Shown here: in pieces, positions 9,218 through 17,162 of the stretch
How the letters are laid out: the number at the start of each line of letters is the position of its first letter
Numbering within the stretch: position 1 is the stretch's first letter
From: Acidobacteria bacterium UBA2994
GTDB lineage: Bacteria > Acidobacteriota > Vicinamibacteria > Vicinamibacterales > UBA8438
DNA: 21,175 nucleotides
Assembly: GCA_002346545.1 (NCBI GenBank)
Contig: DEAA01000016.1
Coordinates: forward strand, 1 to 21,175
Direction: 5' to 3'
Notes under the pieces: generated by a model
Database searches by the model: none
What the model was told of the DNA's origin: nothing
Seen by the model: only the letters and a program-made list of their open reading frames with translations
Program-made: the position numbers and the translations under genes

Positions 9218-11530
9218 CTAGAACTCTTCGCCGGTGCCGGTGCCCACACCGAAGGCCCCGAGCATATTGGAGAAGGTGCCCAATCCGGCCAGTGTGAACG
9301 AGAGGTTAAACCGACGGTCCCTGTCGACCCGGACCCGGGCTCCCAGCCCCTCTAGGTTGAAGGACTGGTACTCGAAGCTCAGGCCGCAGCACTGTGCGTT
9401 GTAGTACCAGACGATCCGTTGCTGGAGGTGGCGGCCCCGCTGGATGTCGTAATTGAACTGGTAGACGCCACCCATCCGGTTGCCAGGCGTGCGCAGGTTG
9501 GTGAAGGAGTTGAGGTAGTGATCGAGGAAGTCCGGGTTGTCGAAGCCAGCTAGCCCTTCGATGAAGCGCCGCTGGCTCCAGCCGGCGGTCTGGTACAGCC
9601 AGCCGCCGATTTCGATGCTGCCGTCGGCGCTGATCTGTCGGAAGGCCCCGTACTCCGCGTCATACTCGGCGCGCATTGTCCCTGAGATCTCCGAGGTTGG
9701 CCCTCCGCGGACGATGAGCGAGAGCGGTGAGAAGTTGCTCGGGTTGTCACCCTGAAAACTGGTCTGGAAGTTTCGGTCGAACTGGGCGGCGTTGGCGTCG
9801 GTGTAGTAGCTCTGTTCGATGCCGACCGTCAGGACCTCTTGGGCTACCGATGGACCGTCGCCTTCGGAGCGACGCGCATACAGCCGGTTGTTCAGGCCGT
9901 AGCTGAACTGGGTGACCTGACCGACGATCGAGTCGGTTCCTTCGAGCTGGACGATCTGATCGAAATTGTCGATCGCGGTGGTCCGACCCAGGTTGTACCA
10001 GGGCTCGATGACGTGCTTCATCCGTTCCGAGTAGCCGCTGTTGGGCGTGTCCCAAACCTTGACGAAGACGGGCCCGGTAATTTGGGTTTGCATGTCGAGG
10101 AACGATCGCGAGATCCCGTTTTCGATCTGCCGCTGCGTCATCTCGTCGATCGACTCGGTCCAGTAGGTCTGCTGCCAGCCGATGGATGAGTTGATCGTGA
10201 GGAACGGCCACTTGGTGAAGGGTACGCGCACGGTCGGGTTGACATCGAATCGGGTGAGACCGGAGTCAATCTCCTGGTCTCCGAAGCGCGTGTTCCGGAG
10301 CAGGTTGGCGTACTCGCTGGTGAACGCGTAGTAGATCGGCGAGTTCCCGATCACGCGCTCGGCCTGGTCGAAGCCGACTCTGGGGCCCGCGCCGTAGAGA
10401 CTGGCGTCCTTGGCGCCGAAGAACGTCTCGCTGAAGTCGGCCGTGCCGCTCAGCGTGTAGGCTCCCCACGAACCTGTGACGTTCCCACCCAGCGTGCGGG
10501 AGCTGTTCGACGCTTCGTAGATGTTGGTCTGATACGTCTGCTGGACCGTGACGTCGGAGAAGTAGTCGATCTGGCCCCGGGCGCGCAGCGCGTCGGTGAA
10601 GACGTGGGTCGCGTTGCCCCGCAGGTTGTAGCTTTGTCTGGCAGGTAAGGTGGTCTCGGTCCCGACGCCGAACAGATTTGGGACTACCACCTCACGCTCG
10701 TTCAGCAGGTAGGTCTCGAAGTTACCCTGCGAACCTGGACCGGCTACATACCGGTACTCTGCACCCATGCCCTGACCGGCAGTCGAGAAGAAGTCGTGAA
10801 ACACCGTGGCGTCGTGACTGCGATTGAACGCCATGAAGAGGGCGTTGCTGAGCGACTGACCTCGAATGGTCGAGGACCCGTAGGTCGGCATCAGGATGCC
10901 GGTGGCCCGATCGTCGGCCTGGATCGGATAGAACATCACGGGCAGATAGAACAACGGGACGCCCTTGACCGAGAGGACCGAGTTCCGCAGCACCAGATAC
11001 TCGTCTAGGTTGATGGTCACCGAGCTTGCGGAGACCTCCCACCGGGGCGTTGGTTGCACGCATGAGGTAAAGCCACCGCGGATCAGCTTGTAGGACCGAG
11101 GTCCCACTTTCTCGATGATCTCGCCCCAGAACCGCATCTCGGGCTCCGAGGTGCCGAACATGCTCGGCTCGACGTCATCGACAACTGCCGTCGATCCGTC
11201 CGCCTCGTAGAAGACTCCGGTCAGGTCCTCCGTGTTGAACTCGACCCGTTCCGCCGCGATGCGTCCGCCCTCAGACGAAAAGACGACGTTGCCGCTGGCC
11301 ACCAGGCGCGACTCATCTATATAGAAATCGACCACGTCCGCGTGGAACTGCCAGTCTTCACCGTTGTTACTTCCAGTGAGCTCAACGTTCTCGACGAGCC
11401 GGAGGTGATTCTCTGAGAGCTGGCGCAACTGATCCTGGAGGGTGGAACTCACCCCCGGCAAATTCTGGGCGTGCGCCAGGCCAGCGGGCAGGGTGCACAG
11501 AACGGTGCAGAGTAGAAGCCGATATCTCAT
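9218..11530 (-). CDS. lptD: LPS-assembly protein LptD (outer-membrane LPS translocon)
   Basis: This is the beta-barrel that, with LptE, inserts lipopolysaccharide into the outer leaflet. I start it at ATG 11530 (770 residues) because this gives a clean signal peptide, residues 1-21 ending AHA. Reading continues upstream to a TTG at 11608, but that 26-residue extension would bury the signal. Residues about 25-130 are an OstA/LptA-like jellyroll (VENVELTG, ASGNVVFSSEGGRIAAERVEF). The rest is the barrel, rich in alternating aromatic strands. Cysteines visible in the mature protein are C157 (TSCVQPTPRW) and the adjacent pair C714-C715 (AQCCG). The partner of E. coli C31 is missing. A possible extended -10 (TGATATTCT, 11617-11609) overlaps the folC stop codon. 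Confidence 0.92.
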   Translation of the reverse strand: MRYRLLLCTVLCTLPAGLAHAQNLPGVSSTLQDQLRQLSENHLRLVENVELTGSNNGEDWQFHADVVDFYIDESRLVASGNVVFSSEGGRIAAERVEFNTEDLTGVFYEADGSTAVVDDVEPSMFGTSEPEMRFWGEIIEKVGPRSYKLIRGGFTSCVQPTPRWEVSASSVTINLDEYLVLRNSVLSVKGVPLFYLPVMFYPIQADDRATGILMPTYGSSTIRGQSLSNALFMAFNRSHDATVFHDFFSTAGQGMGAEYRYVAGPGSQGNFETYLLNEREVVVPNLFGVGTETTLPARQSYNLRGNATHVFTDALRARGQIDYFSDVTVQQTYQTNIYEASNSSRTLGGNVTGSWGAYTLSGTADFSETFFGAKDASLYGAGPRVGFDQAERVIGNSPIYYAFTSEYANLLRNTRFGDQEIDSGLTRFDVNPTVRVPFTKWPFLTINSSIGWQQTYWTESIDEMTQRQIENGISRSFLDMQTQITGPVFVKVWDTPNSGYSERMKHVIEPWYNLGRTTAIDNFDQIVQLEGTDSIVGQVTQFSYGLNNRLYARRSEGDGPSVAQEVLTVGIEQSYYTDANAAQFDRNFQTSFQGDNPSNFSPLSLIVRGGPTSEISGTMRAEYDAEYGAFRQISADGSIEIGGWLYQTAGWSQRRFIEGLAGFDNPDFLDHYLNSFTNLRTPGNRMGGVYQFNYDIQRGRHLQQRIVWYYNAQCCGLSFEYQSFNLEGLGARVRVDRDRRFNLSFTLAGLGTFSNMLGAFGVGTGTGEEF

Positions 11531-11614
11531 CGACCGTAGGCGGGGCGCTGGTAGTACCGAAACGGCCTGGACGGCAGTAAGGTCATCCAGCGTGTAGGTA
11601 ACGACCAAAGAATA

Positions 11615-12901
11615 TCACGGGCCTTCGTCCAGCTTCCTCAGCATCTCCCCGACCAGGAAGATCGATCCGGTGACACACACCGTGTCCGCCTCGACTCGAT
11701 CCCACCGGAGCGCGGCGGCGGGGGTAGCCGCCGTCCGAACGGGGGTCGGGCGGACCAAGTTGGAGACCAGTCGAGCGAGACTGGTCGACGGAATGGCGCG
11801 CGGGGTGTCGGGCGCCGTGCAGACGAATCGGCTCGCGATTGGAGCCAGGGCCCGCACGATGCCTTCGGCGTCCTTGTCGTCCATGATCGCCAGCACGATT
11901 GGCAGCGGGGCGGCTCCCGACTCTTGAAGGTGTGCTGCCAGCGCCGCGGCGGCGGCCGGGTTGTGGGCGGCATCGAGCCAGATCGTGCGTCCCTCGGACA
12001 CGACGCGCTGCAGCCGACCCGGCCACTCGACGTCTCTGAGCCCCGCCATGATCGCTGACGGTGGCACGGCCACTCCGTGGCTGTCCATCGTCTCGAGGAG
12101 TCGCACCGCCCCGAGCGCGTTGAGGTGCTGGTGAAAACCAGTAAGTCCCAGCCGGACCGGTGGATAGGCGTGCACGGTGGTCTCGATCTGCAACCGGTCA
12201 GCGCCTACCCGGCTGAGCGCCGTCCCCCGGTGGGCGTCCACCCAGTGGGCGCCCCGGGAAGCGGCCGCCTCGCTGAAGATGGCCCGTAGGGCCAGCCTGT
12301 CCTCTGTAGTGACGACCGTCATGTTGGACTTGATGATTCCGGCTTTCTCGGCGGCGATTGCCTCCAGCGTGTTGCCCAGGTAGGCCTGGTGATCGAGGCC
12401 GATTGCGGTTATTAGACCCCACCGCGCTGGAACGATGTTCGTAGCATCGAATCGTCCACCCAGTCCGACTTCGAGTAGTGCGACGTCCACCTCGCACCGC
12501 CGGAACCAGGACAGCGCGATTGCTGTGATCGCCTCGAAGAAGGTGGGCGGCGTGGTCAGTCGGCCGCGGGCCACGAGTGCATCAGCTCGAGAAAGGAGGC
12601 TGGTCGCTTCCTCCTCGAGCGCCGGGTGCGGAATCGGGCTTCCGTCGACGACGATCCGCTCCTGGAGCGACACGAGATGGGGGGAAGTGTAGCGTCCCAC
12701 CCTATGCCCGCCGGCCCGGAGGGCGCGGTCGGCCATCGCCACCGTCGATCCTTTGCCGTTGGTGCCCGCCACGAGTACCGCTGGGTAGGCGGATTCAGGA
12801 TGGTCGTCGGCAGCCACCAGCGCGCCGATAGCCTCGAGTCCCGGCTTGATCCCGAACCGTTCGAGGCGGGCCAGAGTAGCGAGTGAGGTGGCGGCGGTCA
12901 C
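11615..12901 (-). CDS. folC: Bifunctional folylpolyglutamate/dihydrofolate synthase
   Basis: An ATP-dependent Mur-ligase-like enzyme that adds glutamate to dihydropteroate and to folates in the cytoplasm. The 428 residues match family size. The P-loop is GTNGKGS at 46-52, followed by the SPHL segment (YTSPHLVSLQERI), a VALLEVGLGGRFDATN block and a HQAYLGNTLEAIAAEKAGI block. The C-terminal domain contains WLDAAHNPAAAAAL and ends with a VTGSIFLVGEMLR strand. GTG 12901 begins 4 bases after the accD stop, so the pair form an operon, a common arrangement because folC and accD are often neighbours. AGGA lies at a plausible distance upstream within the accD 3' end. Confidence 0.95.
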   Translation of the reverse strand: MTAATSLATLARLERFGIKPGLEAIGALVAADDHPESAYPAVLVAGTNGKGSTVAMADRALRAGGHRVGRYTSPHLVSLQERIVVDGSPIPHPALEEEATSLLSRADALVARGRLTTPPTFFEAITAIALSWFRRCEVDVALLEVGLGGRFDATNIVPARWGLITAIGLDHQAYLGNTLEAIAAEKAGIIKSNMTVVTTEDRLALRAIFSEAAASRGAHWVDAHRGTALSRVGADRLQIETTVHAYPPVRLGLTGFHQHLNALGAVRLLETMDSHGVAVPPSAIMAGLRDVEWPGRLQRVVSEGRTIWLDAAHNPAAAAALAAHLQESGAAPLPIVLAIMDDKDAEGIVRALAPIASRFVCTAPDTPRAIPSTSLARLVSNLVRPTPVRTAATPAAALRWDRVEADTVCVTGSIFLVGEMLRKLDEGP

Positions 12902-12905
12902 ACCC

Positions 12906-13760
12906 TCAGTTCCTGGGCCGATCGTCGTCGCTTTCGACGGGCGGTTTCCCGCGAGGGGTCTCTGGCGCCGGCGTGGTATCGGTGATTACGCCGAGCAGCC
13001 GACCCAGCACTCCGCGTAATTCGCGACGGTCCACGACCAGATCGATCAGCCCATGGTCTAGAAGGTATTCAGACCGTTGAAAGCCGTTGGGCAGTGGGTG
13101 ACCGGTCGTCTGCCGGATCGCGGCCGGCGGAGTAAAGCCGATCTGTGCGTCAGGCTCAGCCAGGATCAGGTCCGCTCCCATTGCACAGCCCAACACCACG
13201 CCGCCCGTGGTTGGGTCCGTGAGCAGCGCGACATGAGGGATGCCGTCCCGGTCGAGTTGCCCGAGTGCGACACCGATCTTGGCCATTTGCATGAGCGACA
13301 GCGCTCCCTCCATGATGCGGGCTCCGCTTGACGCGCAGACCAGTAGCAGCGGGCGGCGGGCGGCGCGAGCCCGGTCTGCGGTTCGGACGACTTTCTCGCC
13401 GATCACCATGCCGAGGGTGCCACCCAGGAAGCGGTGGTCCATCGCTACGACTTCTACGTCCACGCCGCAGATGGTGCCCGTGGCCGCGATGGCGGCATCG
13501 CGCAACCCGGTGGCGGCCATCGCGTCGGCGAGCCGGTCGGTGTAAGTACGCCGATCGCTGAAGGAGAGCGGGTCTGTCGAGGCTAGTTCCGCGTCGTGTT
13601 CCTTCCAGGCGCCGTCGTCGAGCAGCGAACGGAGTCGCGCTGGGGCACCCAGGCGTCGATGGTGACCGCAGTCGGGGCAGACATGCAGGTGAGTGTCGAG
13701 GTCCTGGCGAAGCAGGTCTCGTCCGCACCGATCGCACGCGGTACCAAAGGCGCTGGCCAC
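12906..13760 (-). CDS. accD: Acetyl-CoA carboxylase, carboxyltransferase beta subunit
   Basis: Together with AccA this subunit transfers the carboxyl group from biotin to acetyl-CoA, giving malonyl-CoA for fatty-acid synthesis. It has 284 residues. The N-terminal zinc ribbon is intact: C9, C12, C28 and C31. Crotonase-fold blocks follow (FLGGTLGMVIGEKVVR, CASSGARIMEGALSLMQMAK, LTDPTTGGV and IGFTPPAAIRQTTG). The last 25 or so residues are a charged, probably disordered tail. The start is GTG 13760: an in-frame TAA lies 9 bases upstream, so no longer form is possible. There is no Shine-Dalgarno; the sequence TAAGCT ends 6 bases before the GTG. accA is not in the window. Confidence 0.95.
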   Translation of the reverse strand: MASAFGTACDRCGRDLLRQDLDTHLHVCPDCGHHRRLGAPARLRSLLDDGAWKEHDAELASTDPLSFSDRRTYTDRLADAMAATGLRDAAIAATGTICGVDVEVVAMDHRFLGGTLGMVIGEKVVRTADRARAARRPLLLVCASSGARIMEGALSLMQMAKIGVALGQLDRDGIPHVALLTDPTTGGVVLGCAMGADLILAEPDAQIGFTPPAAIRQTTGHPLPNGFQRSEYLLDHGLIDLVVDRRELRGVLGRLLGVITDTTPAPETPRGKPPVESDDDRPRN

Positions 13761-13812
13761 GGGCCGAGCTTACCGCAGCCGACACAAAACGTGTGCTGGC
13801 GTCGCCCGGAGC

Positions 13813-14451
13813 CTATCGTGGGACGTAGTAGCGGGTGCCTTGCCCCATCGTCTGTATCTGCTTGAGCAGGTCGTCCAGGGTTTCGTCTCCCCACTCCGGA
13901 TCGACGTGGGACGTTTCGACGACCAGCAGCGGGGTGGCTGTGTAGTGAAAGAAGAAATGAGTGTAAGCCTCGTTGAGCTCTCGCAGATACTCTGCGTCGG
14001 GCGGTGCTTCCCCGTTCTCCCGATACTCCCGTTCCCGTAACCGGACGCGTCGTTGGAGCGTATCGGTTGGCATTTGTACGTAGACGACCAGATCGGGGGC
14101 GGTCACGTCGGTCTCCAGCAGGTCGTACAGCCGCTGGTAGATGAACAGCTCGTTATCGTCCAGATTAAGGTAAGCGTAGATCTTGTCCTTGGCGAACAGG
14201 TAATCGGAGATGGTCTGGGTGTCGAAGAGGTTGGATTGCTGCAATTCGGTCTGCTGACGGTGACGGCTCAGCAGTGAGAAGAGCTGCGCTTGGAAGGCGG
14301 CGCCGGCGCGGCCGGCGGCTAAATCGGCGAGAAACGGGTTCTCGGTCTCGTCGAGTACTACCCGAGCTTCGAGTTGGCTGGCCAGCCGGCGGGTGAGCGT
14401 CGATTTTCCGACACCGATCGGGCCCTCGATCGCGATATGGCGGAACTCCAA
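13813..14451 (-). CDS. Deoxynucleoside kinase (dGK/dAK family)
   Basis: This enzyme phosphorylates deoxynucleosides for salvage into dNTP pools. It has 212 residues. The P-loop is GPIGVGKST at 10-18. A LID-like arginine-rich segment (RRVRLRERE) lies in the C-terminal half, and DETENPF follows the P-loop as in the bacterial dGK/dAK group. The exact base specificity cannot be read from sequence. The start is taken as TTG 14451, which gives the family's usual MEFRHIAIEG beginning. No ATG or GTG lies nearby in frame. An extended -10 (TGGTATACT) ends only 10 bases upstream, so the mRNA is predicted to be leaderless or nearly so. The gene is divergent from the HEAT/cyclophilin gene and 52 bases before accD. 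Confidence 0.87.
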   Translation of the reverse strand: MEFRHIAIEGPIGVGKSTLTRRLASQLEARVVLDETENPFLADLAAGRAGAAFQAQLFSLLSRHRQQTELQQSNLFDTQTISDYLFAKDKIYAYLNLDDNELFIYQRLYDLLETDVTAPDLVVYVQMPTDTLQRRVRLREREYRENGEAPPDAEYLRELNEAYTHFFFHYTATPLLVVETSHVDPEWGDETLDDLLKQIQTMGQGTRYYVPR

Positions 14452-14461
14452 CGTGACGCCG

Positions 14462-14470
14462 AGTATACCA
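14462..14470 (-). promoter_or_regulatory. Extended -10 promoter element for the deoxynucleoside kinase
   Basis: On the minus strand TGGTATACT combines the TGN extension with a 5 of 6 TATAAT match. It ends 10 bases before the TTG start, leaving a leader of about 3 to 5 bases and no room for a Shine-Dalgarno. Confidence 0.5.
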
Positions 14471-14500
14471 GTCCGGACGACCTGTCCCGTCGGCCCTGCG

Positions 14501-14509
14501 TGCTATGAT
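14501..14509 (+). promoter_or_regulatory. Extended -10 promoter element for the HEAT/cyclophilin gene
   Basis: TGCTATGAT is an extended -10 (TGN plus TATGAT, 5 of 6), 41 bases before the ATG at 14551 and facing away from the kinase promoter. No convincing -35 is seen. Confidence 0.5.
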
Positions 14510-14550
14510 GCGCCCGCGCTGTTGGGCCACCGCCGCACCCTACCGAAACG

Positions 14551-16746
14551 ATGCTGCAGCCTGCCTCCACGTGCTGGGACGGTCGTGCGGCTGGGCTCGC
14601 ACTGCTGGGGCTGTGGGCCTCCGGTTGTGCGCAGGCTCCGCCTCCGCTCCCGCCCGCCCCACCGCCGGTCTCCTACGAACAGAAGCTGAGCTGGATCATC
14701 CAGCTTGAGGACCAGCGGATCCTTCGGGATCCGTTCCTGCCTGACCCCGCGGAGGTCGTTGCTGCTGAACCTGCCGCCGTTGCCGAGGGAGCGTCCCCGG
14801 CGACGCAAGTCGTGCCACCCCCTCCCCCGCGTGCCACGCCGGATCTGCTCCGTCTTGCCGAAGACTCTAGCGGCGCGGTCCGCCGGCGGGCCGGCCTGGC
14901 CATCGGCCGGGTTGGGCTTCCCGCCGGTGTGCCCGCGCTGCTGTCGCTCCTGGACGACCCAGTCCCAGAGGTCCGCGAGATCGCTGCCTTTGGGCTTGGC
15001 CTCCTTGGTGACGAGGTCGCAATCGAGCCATTGGTCGGCGCGTTGCGTGATGTTTCTCCCGTCGTGCAGGCCCATGCAGCCAGGGCCTTGGGCCGCTTAC
15101 AGGCCACCGACGCCATCGACGCGGTGCAGTCGATGGTCGAGATGCACGTAACCCAGGCTTATCCGGTCGATCCGGAGCAGCTGGGCTATCCCTTGACGCC
15201 GCGAGTCGAGGCGTTTCGCTCGGGCATCTATACCCTTGCGGCACTCGGGGCATACGACGCCCTAGCGTCGACCGTGCTCACCGAGGAAGGCGACCCGATC
15301 CTCTGGTGGTGGCCTGTCGCGCAGGCGCTATGGCAGGTCGGCGATCCGAGGACGGTCGGTCCGCTCCAGACACTGATTGGTATTCAGGGGTCCTACGGGG
15401 TTTCGATTGCGGCTCGCGCGCTCGGCGCGCTTGGCGACACCGCTGCGCTTCCGGCGCTGGTCGACCTCCTCGACACCGAACGTCGCGATCGGCGCGTCAT
15501 CGTGGCCGCGATCCGCGCGCTCGCCGATCTCGGGGACGACAAGGCGGCGCCGGCCCTGCGTGCCATGCTGCGTGACGCGGTTGCCGACCGTGTTCTGTTA
15601 CTCGAGTTGGTCGAAGCCCTGGCTAGCGTCGGGGCGAGCGATTCGACCGATGTCATGATCGAGCTGATAACCCATCGTTGGGGGCCGCTTCGCGGGGCGG
15701 CGCTCCGAGGCTTGGCCCGGCTCGACCCGGAGCTGTTTCTCCTCACCCTCTCAGGTCTTCCTCCCGACGAAGATTGGCGGGTGCGTGTCGACTTGGCTCG
15801 GGCCTTCGCACTGGTCGACGCGGACGTCGCGGCGTTCCGGCTGACCCAGCTCATCGAGGACGAGGACCGACGGGTCGTGCCCGCCGCGCTTGAGTCGTTG
15901 GCGGCGGTGCGCGCGCCAAACGCGAGTGAGGTGCTCCTCTATCTGCTGTCCGACGCCGATGTGGTGGTGCGGAAGACCGCGGCCGAGCTGCTGGGCGAGT
16001 TGGAAGTGCGGGATGCCGTCGAGCCGCTGCTGGAGGCCTATCGGGCGGCGGCCGATGATGAGTCGTATCTTGCACGGGCGGCAGTTGTCGATGCGCTCGG
16101 GCGTCTCGGTGGCACTGCCGCGACGGATCTCCTCAAGGCGGCGACGGCTGATTCCGACTGGGCGGTGCGAGTACGGGCTGCCGAACATCTTGCCCGGCTG
16201 GATCCATCGTTCGACGCTCAGGCGGCGATCCGCCCGGCGCAACTCCGTCTGCCGATCGAGGCGTACCGCGCCGAGTCGCTCGTGACCCCGTCCGTCTCGC
16301 CGCACGTCTTCATCGACACCGAACGGGGCACGATTCAGCTCGAGCTTCTGGTCAACGAGACGCCGATGACGGCCGACAACTTCATGCGCTTGGGGCGCTC
16401 GGGTTTCTACAACGGGTTGCTCGTGCATCGGGTCGTGCCCAACTACGTGGTACAGATGGGCGATCCACGAAGCGACAGTCAGGGTGGACCGGGCTATACC
16501 GTGCGCGACGAGCTGACGCCGATGCCCTATCTACGGGGCACGGTGGGGATGGCCCTCGACTGGGGCGACACCGGCGGGAGCCAGTTCTTCATCACCACCA
16601 GTCCGCAGCCGCAGCTCGAAGGGCGCTACACGGTCTTCGGTCACGTGATTTCAGGAATGGACGTCGTCGACCAACTCGAACCGGGCGACCGTATTCAGGT
16701 GGTTCGCGTGTGGGATGGGGTGAAGCCGCTCGACGGCGTGGAGTGA
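14551..16746 (+). CDS. Probable lipoprotein with HEAT repeats and a C-terminal cyclophilin-type peptidyl-prolyl isomerase domain
   Basis: The protein has 731 residues. The N-terminus has a hydrophobic stretch ending in ASGC, a lipobox-like site with C26 as the lipidated residue, so it is probably anchored in a membrane facing the periplasm. A proline-rich linker follows (27-40 and around 88-94). Residues about 97-570 are a long run of HEAT-like helical repeats (VRRRAGLAIGRVG, VREIAAFGLGLLGD, VRKTAAELLGELE and others). Residues 585-727 are a cyclophilin domain: H626-R627 with VVPNYVVQMGDP, then GGSQFFITTS (Q678, F679, F680) and GRYTVFGHV. The catalytic arginine (R627) is present; the usual PxF is PNY here. 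A role in protein folding at the envelope, with the HEAT solenoid binding clients, is inference. No Shine-Dalgarno is obvious. Confidence 0.88.
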   Translation: MLQPASTCWDGRAAGLALLGLWASGCAQAPPPLPPAPPPVSYEQKLSWIIQLEDQRILRDPFLPDPAEVVAAEPAAVAEGASPATQVVPPPPPRATPDLLRLAEDSSGAVRRRAGLAIGRVGLPAGVPALLSLLDDPVPEVREIAAFGLGLLGDEVAIEPLVGALRDVSPVVQAHAARALGRLQATDAIDAVQSMVEMHVTQAYPVDPEQLGYPLTPRVEAFRSGIYTLAALGAYDALASTVLTEEGDPILWWWPVAQALWQVGDPRTVGPLQTLIGIQGSYGVSIAARALGALGDTAALPALVDLLDTERRDRRVIVAAIRALADLGDDKAAPALRAMLRDAVADRVLLLELVEALASVGASDSTDVMIELITHRWGPLRGAALRGLARLDPELFLLTLSGLPPDEDWRVRVDLARAFALVDADVAAFRLTQLIEDEDRRVVPAALESLAAVRAPNASEVLLYLLSDADVVVRKTAAELLGELEVRDAVEPLLEAYRAAADDESYLARAAVVDALGRLGGTAATDLLKAATADSDWAVRVRAAEHLARLDPSFDAQAAIRPAQLRLPIEAYRAESLVTPSVSPHVFIDTERGTIQLELLVNETPMTADNFMRLGRSGFYNGLLVHRVVPNYVVQMGDPRSDSQGGPGYTVRDELTPMPYLRGTVGMALDWGDTGGSQFFITTSPQPQLEGRYTVFGHVISGMDVVDQLEPGDRIQVVRVWDGVKPLDGVE

Positions 16747-16752
16747 GCGTAC

Positions 16753-16786
16753 AAAAAAAAGGGGACGACTAGGTCGCCCCCTTTTT
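16753..16786. terminator. Bidirectional intrinsic terminator
   Basis: A 9-bp stem (16761-16769 with 16773-16781, one A-C mismatch) and a 3-base loop are flanked by A8 on the left (16753-16760) and T5 on the right (16782-16786). On plus it ends the HEAT/cyclophilin transcript 14 bases after its stop. On minus the A8 becomes U8 and ends the lysine-rich gene. Confidence 0.85.
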
Positions 16787-16803
16787 CTCGAAGTCGGAAG
16801 AGC

Positions 16804-16956
16804 TTAGCGCTTCTTCGCGCCCTTCTTGGCGGCGGCCTTCTTTGCGACCTTTTTCTTCGCGACCTTCTTCTTCGCGACCTTCTTCTTCGCGACCTTCTTC
16901 TTCGTCGCCTTCTTTGCTACTTTCCTGGTCGCCTTTTTCGCTGCCTTCTTCGCCAT
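16804..16956 (-). CDS. Lysine/alanine-rich H1-like DNA-binding protein (50 residues)
   Basis: A 50-residue protein, MAKKAAKKATRKVAKK... ending GAKKR, made almost only of Lys, Ala, Val, Thr and Arg. Its centre repeats VAKKK about four times. No globular domain is present. It resembles the C-terminal tails of histone H1 and the small Lys/Ala-rich bacterial nucleoid proteins (HctB-like), so binding to DNA or RNA by charge is the likely role; that is inference from composition. The start ATG 16956 is well supported: AAGGAGG lies 4 bases upstream, the strongest ribosome site in the window. There is a good promoter at 17051-17078 and a terminator at 16753-16786. A longer Glu/Arg-rich reading of the same strand in another frame is spurious. 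Confidence 0.85.
   Translation of the reverse strand: MAKKAAKKATRKVAKKATKKKVAKKKVAKKKVAKKKVAKKAAAKKGAKKR
16844..16903. repeat. Four tandem 15-bp repeats coding for KKKVA-type units
   Basis: The unit GCGACCTTCTTCTTC occurs exactly at 16859-16873, 16874-16888 and 16889-16903, with a one-base variant at 16844-16858. The period is 5 codons, so copy-number change keeps the reading frame of the lysine-rich protein. Confidence 0.92.
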
Positions 16957-17014
16957 TCTTCCTCCTTGGCATGTGGTCGCTCAGCGAGAGTACCTGTGCC
17001 CAAACATCACAACA

Positions 17015-17034
17015 GGTGGGCTGAGCCTCCCACC
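17015..17034 (-). other. Hairpin in the 5' leader of the lysine-rich gene
   Basis: A perfect 6-bp stem (GGTGGG with CCCACC, loop of 8) lies within the predicted leader of about 88 bases, 58 bases before the start codon. It could affect mRNA stability or translation; there is no other support. Confidence 0.35.
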
Positions 17035-17050
17035 CTCATACCAGATGTAG

Positions 17051-17078
17051 ATTATGGATGAGTAATCTTGGGTGTCAA
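17051..17078 (-). promoter_or_regulatory. Sigma-70-type promoter for the lysine-rich gene
   Basis: On minus, TTGACA (17078-17073, a perfect -35) is followed by 16 bases and CATAAT (17056-17051, 5 of 6). It is the best -35/-10 pair in the window. The expected start is near 17044, giving a leader of about 88 bases. Confidence 0.7.
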
Positions 17079-17093
17079 GCACAAACATCCACA

Positions 17094-17111
17094 AGAGTCA
17101 AAAGTGACTCT
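17094..17111. repeat. 7-bp inverted repeat upstream of the lysine-rich gene promoter
   Basis: AGAGTCA (17094-17100) and TGACTCT (17105-17111) are separated by AAAG. The repeat lies 15 bases upstream of the -35 and 51 bases after the ddl stop. It could be a regulator site, or the 3' hairpin of ddl, although no T-run follows. Confidence 0.45.
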
Positions 17112-17162
17112 CGCTTTCGCCCCTGTCCTATCGGTGCGAAGTGCCGCGAACTTTATCGGTGA

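Noticed and set aside
11531..11608. 26-residue N-terminal extension of LptD from TTG 11608
   Set aside because: It would place non-hydrophobic sequence before the signal peptide. ATG 11530 gives a normal export signal.
16769..16972. 67-residue Glu/Arg-rich ORF on the minus strand
   Set aside because: It is the lysine-rich gene read in another frame. The frame starting at 16956 has the ribosome site, and its reading ends before the terminator, whereas this one runs into the terminator stem.
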